64,000 nt of DNA. Source: Alphaproteobacteria bacterium (GTDB lineage: Bacteria > Pseudomonadota > Alphaproteobacteria > Rhodobacterales > Rhodobacteraceae). The notes under the pieces were generated by a model. It saw nothing but the letters and a program-made list of their open reading frames with translations, ran no database searches and was not told the DNA's origin. The stretch is from positions 62,001 through 126,000 of the forward strand of contig JAUIFH010000001.1 in assembly GCA_030429495.1 (NCBI GenBank), read 5' to 3'. This document shows, piece by piece, positions 27,061 to 35,821 of the stretch (the stretch's first letter is position 1; the number at the start of each line of letters is the position of its first letter). A program made the translations under genes and the position numbers.

Positions 27061-28064
27061 TCATCGGCCTGACACGCTTCGCGGCCGGCTTCACGGTCGA
27101 GGAAGAGACGGTCTTCCCCTCAGCCGGGGTCGAGCAACAGCGCATCGCGATCCTCTCTACTACCGACACGGCCGTGCTGAAGCCGCTGATCGAGGCGTAT
27201 CAGAGCAGAAATCCCGACATAGCCGTCCACTATACCGTTGCCAGTTCGCAAGAGGTCTTTGCCGCTATCCAATCCGAACGCCTCGCCTTCGATCTCGTGA
27301 TCTCATCGGCGATGGACCTTCAGATGAAGCTGGCCAACGACGGCTTCGCCGCACCCTACCGGTCCGCCGCGACAGAAGCCCTGCCGCGCTGGGCGCGCTG
27401 GCAGGATCGGCTTTTCGCCTTCGCACAGGAGAACGTCGTTCTGATCGCCTCCAACGAAGGACTGGAAGGCCTTGGCCTGCCGCAAACCCGACGCGACCTG
27501 ATCGAGATGCTGCGCGACAACCCGAATCGCTTCCGCGGCCGCATCGGAACCTACGATCCGTCACTCTCCGGCGCGGGCTATCTTTTCGCGACGCAGGATG
27601 CGCGGCAATCCGACAGCTTCTGGCGGCTTGCCGAGGTGATGGGCAGCCTTGCGCCGCGCCTCTACATTTCCTCGAACGACATGATTACCGATCTGAAACA
27701 GGGAACGCTCGTGCTCGCCTACAATGTGCTTGGCAGCTACGCAGGACCACGCCTTGCCGGTGACGGTGACACCTCGGTGGTGGAGCTGGAGGATCACACG
27801 CTTACGCTGCTGCGGACCGGCCTTGTTCCGACAACGGCGGAAACCCCTGAACTGGGCGGCGCATTCCTCGATTTCCTGCTCGGCGCCGAGGGGCGGCGGC
27901 TTCTTCGCGATGCGGCCGGACTGCCACCGATAGACGAAACGGCACTCTCCAGCGGTCCGCATCTCAGGCCGATGCGGCTCGATCCCGGCCTGCTGGTGTT
28001 TCTGGACGCGATCAAACGCCGAGCGTTCCTTGACGAGTGGTCGGCCGCCCTTCAGCAGAACTAG
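27030..28064 (+). CDS. Periplasmic substrate-binding protein coupled to the TctE kinase
   Basis: A 344-residue extracellular solute-binding protein of the iron(III)/PgtC-like type, with an N-terminal signal (MRTALLAIGVIIGLTRFAAG) and motifs such as AILSTTDTAVLKPLIEAYQ and FDLVISSAMDLQMKLANDG. The ATG at 27030 lies inside tctE, six bases after a strong AAGGAGG, so the overlap is real. No ABC permease or ATPase gene is near. In the phosphoglycerate system, PgtC is a periplasmic protein that signals to a kinase, and I infer the same kind of role here. It could still be an orphan transport protein. Confidence 0.75.
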   Translation: MRTALLAIGVIIGLTRFAAGFTVEEETVFPSAGVEQQRIAILSTTDTAVLKPLIEAYQSRNPDIAVHYTVASSQEVFAAIQSERLAFDLVISSAMDLQMKLANDGFAAPYRSAATEALPRWARWQDRLFAFAQENVVLIASNEGLEGLGLPQTRRDLIEMLRDNPNRFRGRIGTYDPSLSGAGYLFATQDARQSDSFWRLAEVMGSLAPRLYISSNDMITDLKQGTLVLAYNVLGSYAGPRLAGDGDTSVVELEDHTLTLLRTGLVPTTAETPELGGAFLDFLLGAEGRRLLRDAAGLPPIDETALSSGPHLRPMRLDPGLLVFLDAIKRRAFLDEWSAALQQN

Positions 28065-28176
28065 GTTCACAATCCCGTATCCATGCGCCAATTCGCGCCC
28101 GGCGGTCCGGTCGGTGCTGGAATTCGGCAAGGATTGCTGCAAGGAATGAGGATGTGTGTGATCTTGGTGCGGGGGC

Positions 28177-30009
28177 ATGACGGTGCGTGTATCGCGGGCG
28201 GAACTGTCGCGGATCGGTGCGGTCGTTTTGGGTTGCGCCGCGCTGCTGCTGGGCCCATCGCCATCCTGCGCGCTCGACTCCGTGCAACTGTCGACGCGCG
28301 GCGCAAACAGCGACCTGACCGACTCACTCCGCGCGGCATCGCTGGTGGTTCAGGCTGAGCGGGATGGCCTGACCGATGCGCAATCGCTCTTTGCCGCAGC
28401 ACGCGCGGATTACGGCAGGCTACTAGGCGCGCTTTACGCCGCGGGGCATTATTCGGGTGTGATCCAGATCAGCATTGACGGGCGCGAAGCGGCCGATATC
28501 GCACCGCTCGATGCGCCGCAAACGATCCGCGATATCCGGATAACGGTCGATCCGGGCCCCCAGTTCCGGTTCTCGAAGGCGCGGATGAAGCCCTATGCGA
28601 GGGGCACGAAGCTGCCGCCCGAGTACGGCGACACCAAGCCCGCCTATTCAACTGCCATCGAGGACGCCGCCGTCGCAGGCGTCGAAGGCTGGCGCAATAT
28701 CGGTCACGCGAAGGCGCGCGTCTCGGGGCAGAAGATCGTCGCGGATCACCGCGCTGCCGCCGTCGATTCGGAGATCCTCCTCGATCCCGGCCCGCGTGCG
28801 CGCTTCGGCCAGATGCATGTGTCGGGTCAGCAGCGGACGCGGCTTGACCGGATCGAGAAGATCGCCGGCTTTCCGACCGGCGAGGTTTTCGACCCCGAGG
28901 AACTGGAGCGCGTGGCGACCCGCCTGCGCCGGACAGGTGTCTTCCGCTCCGTCGCGCTGAGCGAGGCCGAGACATTGCGGTCGGGCGACGTGCTTGATGT
29001 CGATGTCGTCCTCGCGGAAGAAGCGCTGCGCCGCTTCGGTTTCGGCATCGAGGCCTCCACTTCCGACGGGCTGAACCTGTCCGGCTACTGGCTGCATCGA
29101 AACCTGCTTGGCGGGGCGGAGCGGCTGCGCGTCGATGCGGCAATCGAGCGGATCGGGGCACAGGATACCGATCTTGGCTATAATCTCGGCATTCGCATCG
29201 ACCGCCCCGGAACGCCGATCACGGACGCCACGGCCTTCGCCGAAGCGCGCGCGCGCCGTACGGAGGTGGTCGACCTGACCGTCGACAGCATTGAGTTGAG
29301 TTTCGGCCTGACCCGCGTACTCAGCGACAGGCTCTCGGCCGAGGCGGGGCTTTCATACATCCATGCCTCCGCGAGAGATGCCGGCGGCCGGACAGAGTTC
29401 GACCTTCTTGCGCTGCCGGTTTCCGTGACATGGGACAGCCGCGACAACCCGACCGATGCACAAAAAGGCTACTACCTCGATGCCGAAATCACGCCGTTTC
29501 TGGGCTTCGGAGACACTGGAAGCGGCGCCCGTTTCGCAAGCGATGCCCGCGCCTATCGCAGCTTTGGTGCCGACGGGCGGTTCGTTCTTGCCGGACGCTT
29601 TCAGCTTGGAACCATCGTGGGACCGAGCCTTGTCGATACGCCGCCCGACTTCCTGTTCTACTCCGGCGGCGGCGGCACTGTTCGTGGTCAGCCGTACCAG
29701 TCGCTTGGCGTTCCCGTCGCCCGGACGGCGACGATCACGGTGCAGTCCGGCGGCCTGAGCTTTGCGGCGCTGTCGGGCGAATTGCGGGCAGACATCACGG
29801 AAACGATCGGAGCGGTCGCCTTCTATGACGCCGGGTTCGTCAGTGACGAGGCGCTGTTCGCGGGAAACAGCGGCTGGCATTCCGGCGCCGGGATCGGCGT
29901 GCGGTACAACACCGGCATCGGGCCGATCCGGCTTGATGTCGGCCTGCCTGTTGGCGGCAATACCGGCGACGGCGTCCAGCTTTATATCGGCATCGGGCAG
30001 GCGTTCTGA
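28177..30009 (+). CDS. tamA: Outer-membrane assembly factor TamA
   Basis: A 610-residue Omp85-family protein: signal peptide (to about residue 32), POTRA-like domains (about 35-270) and a C-terminal beta-barrel whose key motif VRGQPYQSLG (about 510) is the family's (V/I)RG(Y/F) signature. TamA with TamB supports outer-membrane protein assembly or lipid transport. Its stop overlaps the tamB start as TGATG. The 112 bases upstream hold no gene. Confidence 0.9.
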   Translation: MTVRVSRAELSRIGAVVLGCAALLLGPSPSCALDSVQLSTRGANSDLTDSLRAASLVVQAERDGLTDAQSLFAAARADYGRLLGALYAAGHYSGVIQISIDGREAADIAPLDAPQTIRDIRITVDPGPQFRFSKARMKPYARGTKLPPEYGDTKPAYSTAIEDAAVAGVEGWRNIGHAKARVSGQKIVADHRAAAVDSEILLDPGPRARFGQMHVSGQQRTRLDRIEKIAGFPTGEVFDPEELERVATRLRRTGVFRSVALSEAETLRSGDVLDVDVVLAEEALRRFGFGIEASTSDGLNLSGYWLHRNLLGGAERLRVDAAIERIGAQDTDLGYNLGIRIDRPGTPITDATAFAEARARRTEVVDLTVDSIELSFGLTRVLSDRLSAEAGLSYIHASARDAGGRTEFDLLALPVSVTWDSRDNPTDAQKGYYLDAEITPFLGFGDTGSGARFASDARAYRSFGADGRFVLAGRFQLGTIVGPSLVDTPPDFLFYSGGGGTVRGQPYQSLGVPVARTATITVQSGGLSFAALSGELRADITETIGAVAFYDAGFVSDEALFAGNSGWHSGAGIGVRYNTGIGPIRLDVGLPVGGNTGDGVQLYIGIGQAF

Positions 30010-33000
30010 TGCGCCGCCTTCTCCTCGCCCTCGCAATTCTTCTCGTGCCGCTGCACGCGCTGGCACAGAGTACGCCCGAGACGTCGAACGAAGATCGCGA
30101 CTTTCTCACTGCATTTCTTGAGGACAATCTTTCGGGCGCTGGGCGAACGGTTCGTCTGACCGGATTTGCCGGAGCGCTTTCGTCCCGCGCCACGTTCAAC
30201 GAACTGACGATCGCCGATGCCGAAGGCGTCTGGATAACGATCCGCAACGGGGCGATCTCCTGGAACCGCCGCGCGCTCCTTTCAGGCCGGATCGAGATCC
30301 GGGAGATGACTGCGGCCGAGATCGACCTGCCCCGGCGGCCGGTGGCCGAAGGTGCCACCGCCGAAGCCTCCGGCTTCAGCCTGCCGGAACTTCCGGTCGC
30401 GGTATCCATCGGCACGCTTCGGGTCGACCGCGTCGTGCTGGGCGAAGACCTTTTTGGCGCGGCGGCGACCGTTTCCCTGAACGGTGCGGCGGAACTGGAG
30501 GGCGGCGAAGGATCCGCAAATCTCGAAGTCGCGCGTATCGATGGACGGGAAGGCACGATTGCCCTGACCGGCCGCTATGCCAACGCAACGCGCCGCGCGA
30601 CGCTCGACCTACTGGTCAAGGAGGCGGCGGACGGAATTGCGGCGAACCTGATCGGCCTGCCCGGCAAGCCATCGGTAGAGCTTGCGATTCACGGCAGCGG
30701 CATCATTGACGATTTCCGCACCGATATCTCGTTGAACACGGATGGCGTTCGGCGGCTTGGCGGCGTCGTGACGCTGATTGGCGAAACCGACGATGCGGGC
30801 AATATGGCGCGCAGTTTCGCCGCCCGGCTGGGTGGCGACGTCGCGCCGCTTCTGCTACCCGAGTACCAGGATTTCTTCGGCACCGACGTGCGACTTGAGG
30901 CGGAGGGCAGAAGGGCGCCGTCCGGTCAGCTTGATCTTAAGCGACTGGTGGTCGGCGCGCGGGGAATCGACCTTACCGGCAGCCTCAGCCTTGCACCGGG
31001 CGGCTTACCAAGGCGTGTCTCTCTGACGGCGCGGATGGGTCTTCCGGACGGTTCCGACCTTCTGCTTCCGATTCCGGGGGACAAGACATTCGTGCGCGCG
31101 GGCGACCTGACGTTCCGGTTTGACGCAGCGCGCGGCGACGGCTGGAAGATTGGTGGTGTCCTTGGCGGATTCCACAGGCCGGACATTGCCATTTCCGAAC
31201 TCCGACTTGACGGGTCGGGCAGGATCGCGCGGCCCGGACAGGGCGGGGTCAGTGCGGCGCGTGTTGGCGGAACGATCAGGTTCGACGCAACCGGCCTTGC
31301 ACCGGTCGACCCCGCCATCGCGGAAGCAATCGGCCCTACACTCTCGGGCCGCACCACGTTTCACTGGCAAGAAGGTGCGCCGCTGCGGCTTCCGGTCTTC
31401 GACGTTACAGGTCAGGGCTACAGTGCCAGCGGCGGCATCAGCTTGTCCGGACCGGACGACGGCATGACCATCAGCGGCCGTGTCGACGCAAACATCGCCG
31501 ACATGGCGCGCTTCTCTACCCTGGCCGGACGCCCGCTTGGCGGTGCTGCAAGTCTTGAGCTTAGCGGGTCGGCGGGCATCCTTTCGGGCATTGTCGACGC
31601 CGAGGGCAAGATCGAAGGCCGCAATCTCAGCGCGGGTCTGGCGGAGCTTGACCGGCTTCTTGCCGGGACCGCGCAGGTGACGGCCTCGGTGCGCCGCGAT
31701 ACCGAGGGCACCGAGATACGCCGCCTCGACCTGTCGGCCGCGACGCTTTCGGCCTCGGCCTCCGGCCATCTGAAGACCGGCGCGAGTGATCTGAACGCGG
31801 TACTGGACTTCACCGACCTTTCCGCGCTGGGACCGAACTACCGTGGCGCACTTTCCGCGACCGCACGACTGGTCGAGACGGACGGCGCGCGGCGCATCAC
31901 GCTTGACGGTTCCGGCGCCGGGCTTGGTGTGGGTGAACCGACGGCCGATCGGATTCTCGGCGGCCGGTCGGAGCTGTCGCTCGTCGCCAACGAATTCGGC
32001 GGGCGCGTCCGGATCGAAACGTTCCGTCTTGCCAACCCACAGGTCTCCGTCACTGCCAACGGTGTGATCGACGCCGATACGCGGCATATCGACCTTGTGG
32101 CACGCCTCAACGACATGGCGCTGCTTACGCCCGGCTTTCCCGGCCCGCTGACAGCTGAGGGCACAATCACGGAAACACCGGAGACGTATCTTCTTGACCT
32201 CGATGTTACCGGACCTGGCTCCACCTCGGCGGCGATTGACGGCCGGTTGGCGCTTGACTTCGCCAACGCGGACATCGCGATTTCCGGCGGTGCCCAATCC
32301 GCCATCGTCAATCCGTTCCTCGCGCCCCGAAACATTGAGGGTCCGGTGTCCTTCGATCTTCGGCTGTCCGGTCCGCCACGCCTGTCCTCGCTGTCCGGTC
32401 GGGTCGCGATTGCGGATGGGCGCCTTGTGGCCCCGACCTTCGGGATCGACTTCCAGCGGTTGAACATCGCGGCCGATTTGTCTGGCGGAAGCGCCACGCT
32501 TAATGGTGCGGCGGATGTGCGAGGCGGTGGGCGCGTGACGGTCTCGGGCCCGGTCGCGCTCACTCCGCCGTTCGATGGCAATATCGGTATCAGGCTTGAT
32601 GCGGTGCGGCTTCAGGACCCGGACCTGTATGAAACCATTGCGAGCGGGAACGTCACTATCCGCGGCGCTTTCGGCGGCGGCGCTACAATCGCCGGCGACA
32701 TCGCGCTGGAGCGAACCGAAATTAGGGTCGCCGCGACAGGGTTGGGCAATCAGGCGGCACTGTCTGACATCACTCATATCGCCGAGCCGTCTGCAGTGCA
32801 CCGGACCCGGATTGCTGCCGGCCTCATTCAGGACGACGGGAATCGAAAGAATCGTGGCCCGGCATATGGCCTCGACGTGACAATTTCTGCACCGGGCAGA
32901 ATTTTTGTGCGGGGCCGGGGCCTCGATGCCGAACTCGCCGGCACCCTGCGCGTGGGTGGCACGACCGACAACATCGTGCCCGCGGGGCAGTTCAACCTTC

Positions 33001-33557
33001 TGCGCGGGCGGCTTGATATCCTTACCAAGCGGTTCACAATCGACGAGGGGCTCGTCCAGCTTCAGGGCGCTCTTACCCCCTATATCCGGTTTTCCGCATC
33101 AACGCGCAGCGACGGGATCACTGCCACGATCCTGATCGAAGGCGACGCATCCGCTCCCGAGATCCGCTTTCTGTCCTCGCCAGAGTTGCCGGAAGAAGAG
33201 GTTGTCGCGCATCTGCTGTTCGGACGCAGCCTGACCAGTCTTTCGCCGTTTCAGGCGGCGCAGCTCGCTTCCGCCGTCGCAACGCTTGCCGGGAAGGGCG
33301 GAGAGGGTCTGGTTTCCCGTCTCCGCTCGTCCTTCGGACTCGACGATCTTGACGTCACGGCGGACGAAGAAGGGGCGGCGGCGCTGCGTGCGGGCAAATA
33401 CCTTTCGGAGAAGGTCTATACCGACATCACGATCGGCTCGGACGGAAAAAGCGAACTCAATCTCAACCTTGACGTCCGGCCGGGCGTGAAGGTCAAGGGT
33501 TCCCTTCAATCCGACGGCGGAACCGGGATCGGGATCTTCTACGAAAAGGACTACTGA
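30009..33557 (+). CDS. tamB: Translocation and assembly module protein TamB
   Basis: A 1182-residue AsmA-like protein with an N-terminal membrane anchor (LLLALAILLVPLHALA), a long beta-rich repeated body, and the conserved TamB C-terminal domain (DUF490; for example VAHLLFGRSLTSLSPFQAAQLA and KVKGSLQSDGGTGIGIFYEKDY). It spans the periplasm and works with TamA; the family is linked to phospholipid transport to the outer membrane. Translation is coupled to tamA by a one-base overlap. It ends 7 bases inside the convergent YihY-like gene. Confidence 0.92.
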   Translation: MRRLLLALAILLVPLHALAQSTPETSNEDRDFLTAFLEDNLSGAGRTVRLTGFAGALSSRATFNELTIADAEGVWITIRNGAISWNRRALLSGRIEIREMTAAEIDLPRRPVAEGATAEASGFSLPELPVAVSIGTLRVDRVVLGEDLFGAAATVSLNGAAELEGGEGSANLEVARIDGREGTIALTGRYANATRRATLDLLVKEAADGIAANLIGLPGKPSVELAIHGSGIIDDFRTDISLNTDGVRRLGGVVTLIGETDDAGNMARSFAARLGGDVAPLLLPEYQDFFGTDVRLEAEGRRAPSGQLDLKRLVVGARGIDLTGSLSLAPGGLPRRVSLTARMGLPDGSDLLLPIPGDKTFVRAGDLTFRFDAARGDGWKIGGVLGGFHRPDIAISELRLDGSGRIARPGQGGVSAARVGGTIRFDATGLAPVDPAIAEAIGPTLSGRTTFHWQEGAPLRLPVFDVTGQGYSASGGISLSGPDDGMTISGRVDANIADMARFSTLAGRPLGGAASLELSGSAGILSGIVDAEGKIEGRNLSAGLAELDRLLAGTAQVTASVRRDTEGTEIRRLDLSAATLSASASGHLKTGASDLNAVLDFTDLSALGPNYRGALSATARLVETDGARRITLDGSGAGLGVGEPTADRILGGRSELSLVANEFGGRVRIETFRLANPQVSVTANGVIDADTRHIDLVARLNDMALLTPGFPGPLTAEGTITETPETYLLDLDVTGPGSTSAAIDGRLALDFANADIAISGGAQSAIVNPFLAPRNIEGPVSFDLRLSGPPRLSSLSGRVAIADGRLVAPTFGIDFQRLNIAADLSGGSATLNGAADVRGGGRVTVSGPVALTPPFDGNIGIRLDAVRLQDPDLYETIASGNVTIRGAFGGGATIAGDIALERTEIRVAATGLGNQAALSDITHIAEPSAVHRTRIAAGLIQDDGNRKNRGPAYGLDVTISAPGRIFVRGRGLDAELAGTLRVGGTTDNIVPAGQFNLLRGRLDILTKRFTIDEGLVQLQGALTPYIRFSASTRSDGITATILIEGDASAPEIRFLSSPELPEEEVVAHLLFGRSLTSLSPFQAAQLASAVATLAGKGGEGLVSRLRSSFGLDDLDVTADEEGAAALRAGKYLSEKVYTDITIGSDGKSELNLNLDVRPGVKVKGSLQSDGGTGIGIFYEKDY

Positions 33558-34390
33558 TCGCGGATCAGCCGCTGCCGCTCGGCGTTCACGGCCGCGCCAA
33601 GAAGTACGATATAGGCGGAAATATAGAGCCACATGAGAAGCGCGATGACCGCGCCGATTGACCCGTAGACCCGGTTGTAGGCCCCGAAATTTGACAGGTA
33701 GACGGAAAAGGCCATCGACGCGGCGGCCCAGAGCAGGGCCGCAAGCACTGCGCCGGGCGTGATCCACGGAAGGCGCGTGTCCATGTTCGGACCCCAGCGG
33801 TAGAACAGGCCGAGGACGAGCATCAACACCAGAAACATCACCGCCCAGGGAAGAACCTGGAGGATGAACTCCTCCGCCGGCCCGAGTTGCACGAAGTTGA
33901 GGGCGATCGGCACGACAACGACCAGTGCCAGCGCCGTCAGGAACAGGCTGAGCAGCACCAGCGTCAGGATGATCGAACCGACATGCCGCATGAGGCCGGC
34001 ACGGCGGCGGCTGGCGTGGATGGCGTTCAGCCCGGCCACAAGGGCAGAAACACCGGAATGCACGGAGTAAAGCGCGACCGAAAGCGATACGGCGGTAGTC
34101 CAGCCAAGTGTGCTGGAATTGGCGGCAAGCAGGGCGTTCAACTGGCTTTCGATAATCCCGTAGGCTGCGTCCGGGATCACGTCATGGATCTGGGACAGGT
34201 AGTCCCGCATCACCACCGGGTCAGCGAAGAAGCCCCAGATCGCTATAGTCGCCGCCATTCCTGGAAAGATCGCGAGCATGGTGTAGAAGGCGACCCCGGC
34301 GGCAATCAGCCCCAGATGGCGGTCATCCGACGCATTCCAGACCGAGCCTGCAAGCCTGAGCAGAAAGTTCGGGTTGAGCATTCGCCGCAT
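33551..34390 (-). CDS. YihY/BrkB family membrane protein
   Basis: A 279-residue protein with about six hydrophobic helices and the family pattern GLIAAGVAFYTMLAIFPG near the N terminus and YGSIGAVIALLMWLYISAYIVLLGA near the C terminus. These proteins were once wrongly named RNase BN; function is unclear, with transport roles suggested. The ATG at 34390 is chosen because GGAGG stands four bases before it; another ATG at 34411 is in frame. Confidence 0.85.
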   Translation of the reverse strand: MRRMLNPNFLLRLAGSVWNASDDRHLGLIAAGVAFYTMLAIFPGMAATIAIWGFFADPVVMRDYLSQIHDVIPDAAYGIIESQLNALLAANSSTLGWTTAVSLSVALYSVHSGVSALVAGLNAIHASRRRAGLMRHVGSIILTLVLLSLFLTALALVVVVPIALNFVQLGPAEEFILQVLPWAVMFLVLMLVLGLFYRWGPNMDTRLPWITPGAVLAALLWAAASMAFSVYLSNFGAYNRVYGSIGAVIALLMWLYISAYIVLLGAAVNAERQRLIRDQ

Positions 34391-34510
34391 CGCGCCTCCG
34401 TTCACCCCCATGTTTGCCTGCCTCGGCCCCGCCTGCAATGGCGATCCGGCCCGGAAAGGCTGTGCAGAAGGGCATTTGGAGGCTAGATCAGGGCTGGACG
34501 GAGTATCGCA

Positions 34511-35821
34511 ATGCGCCTTGCCCTGATTCTTCTGATGTGGACCGGCGCGGCGTTCGGCCAGACGCCGAAGGCCGTCACGGATGCCGATTATGGTGCGGTG
34601 AGCGAGGCGGAGGCCCGGCTGGGACAACTGTTGTTCTACGATCCGATCCTGTCGGGGAATCGTAACATCTCCTGCGCGACGTGCCACCATCCGCGCTTCG
34701 CGACATCTGACGGCCTTTCGCTCGGGTTCGGTGAGGGCGGCATCGGGCTTGGCCCCGACCGCCGGGCCGATCCGGCGAACCGACCTGAGCAGCGCATTCC
34801 CCGCAACGCACCGGCATTGTTCAACCTCGGCGCGCGGGAGTTCACCGTGATGTTTCATGATGGCCGGATCGAGGCCGATCCAACGCGCCCCTCCGGACTG
34901 CGCACGCCGCTGGAGGACGAGATGGTCGTCGGCTTTGCCTCGGTGCTTTCGGCGCAGACGATGTTTCCGGTTCTGTCGCCGGACGAGATGGCAGGACATT
35001 ATCAGGAGAACGATGTTTCGACCGCCGTGCGCGAAGGCCTGATCACCGGAACCGGCGGCGCGTGGAGCATCATCGCGGACAGGGTGTCGGCAATCCCGGC
35101 GTACAGAGAGGCTTTTGCAAGTGTGTATCCCGAGGTGGCGGGCGGGCGGGACATAGCATTCACCGACATTTCGAACGCGATAGCCGCCTTCATCGCATTC
35201 GAATGGCGGGCGGATGCTTCACCCTTCGACGCGATGCTGCGCGGCGAGGCGGTATTGCCGCCCACCGCGCAAGCGGGAATGGGCCTGTTTTACGGCGCCG
35301 CCGCTTGCGCCGACTGTCATTCGGGCAGTTTTCAGACCGACCACTCTTTCCATGCCATGGGGGAACCGCAGATCGGCCCCGGCAAGGCCGAGCGGTTCGA
35401 GCGGCATTCGCGCGACGTGGGCCGGATGCGCGTTACCAACCGGGCGGAGGACGCCTATGCCTTTCGTACCCCGTCCTTGCGGAACGTGGCACATACCGGG
35501 CCATGGGGGCATTCCGGCGCCTGGCGGGACCTTGGCACCTTCCTGCGCCATCACGCCGATCCTTCATCCGGGCTTGGTGGGTATGACCGTGCGCAGGCGG
35601 TCCTGCCTGATCTGACCGGCACGAAGCATGACTGGGCCATACTCGACTCCGATGAGGAAGCCGCGCTGATCGAGGCGGCCGCGTTCAAGGGGAGGCCCCT
35701 TAGCGATGGGGACATCGCGGCCATCCTCGCATTCCTTGAGACACTCTCCGATCCCGTTGCGCTTGAAGGCCGGTTGGGGGTGCCCGACGCAGTGCCAAGC
35801 GGACTGCCGGTGGACCGCTAG
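34511..35821 (+). CDS. Di-heme cytochrome c peroxidase, MauG-like
   Basis: A 436-residue exported protein (signal MRLALILLMWTGAAFG) with two heme c sites, CATCH (about residue 55) and CADCH (about residue 270). The stretch HTGPWGHSGAWRDLGTFLRHH is typical of the MauG/CCP family. Such enzymes use peroxide to oxidise small cytochromes or, for MauG, a partner protein. The ATG has a good site (GGACGGAG at 34496-34503). It is convergent with, and overlaps by four bases, an FG-GAP/ASPIC gene. Substrate is unknown. Confidence 0.87.
   Translation: MRLALILLMWTGAAFGQTPKAVTDADYGAVSEAEARLGQLLFYDPILSGNRNISCATCHHPRFATSDGLSLGFGEGGIGLGPDRRADPANRPEQRIPRNAPALFNLGAREFTVMFHDGRIEADPTRPSGLRTPLEDEMVVGFASVLSAQTMFPVLSPDEMAGHYQENDVSTAVREGLITGTGGAWSIIADRVSAIPAYREAFASVYPEVAGGRDIAFTDISNAIAAFIAFEWRADASPFDAMLRGEAVLPPTAQAGMGLFYGAAACADCHSGSFQTDHSFHAMGEPQIGPGKAERFERHSRDVGRMRVTNRAEDAYAFRTPSLRNVAHTGPWGHSGAWRDLGTFLRHHADPSSGLGGYDRAQAVLPDLTGTKHDWAILDSDEEAALIEAAAFKGRPLSDGDIAAILAFLETLSDPVALEGRLGVPDAVPSGLPVDR

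Noticed and set aside
28065-28176. tRNA or small RNA gene in the gap before tamA
   Set aside because: No cloverleaf, GTTC arm or terminator could be traced; it looks like a plain leader region.
31005-32801. A 598-codon minus-strand open frame inside tamB
   Set aside because: Shadow of tamB with arginine-rich, low-complexity sequence and no recognisable domain or ribosome site.
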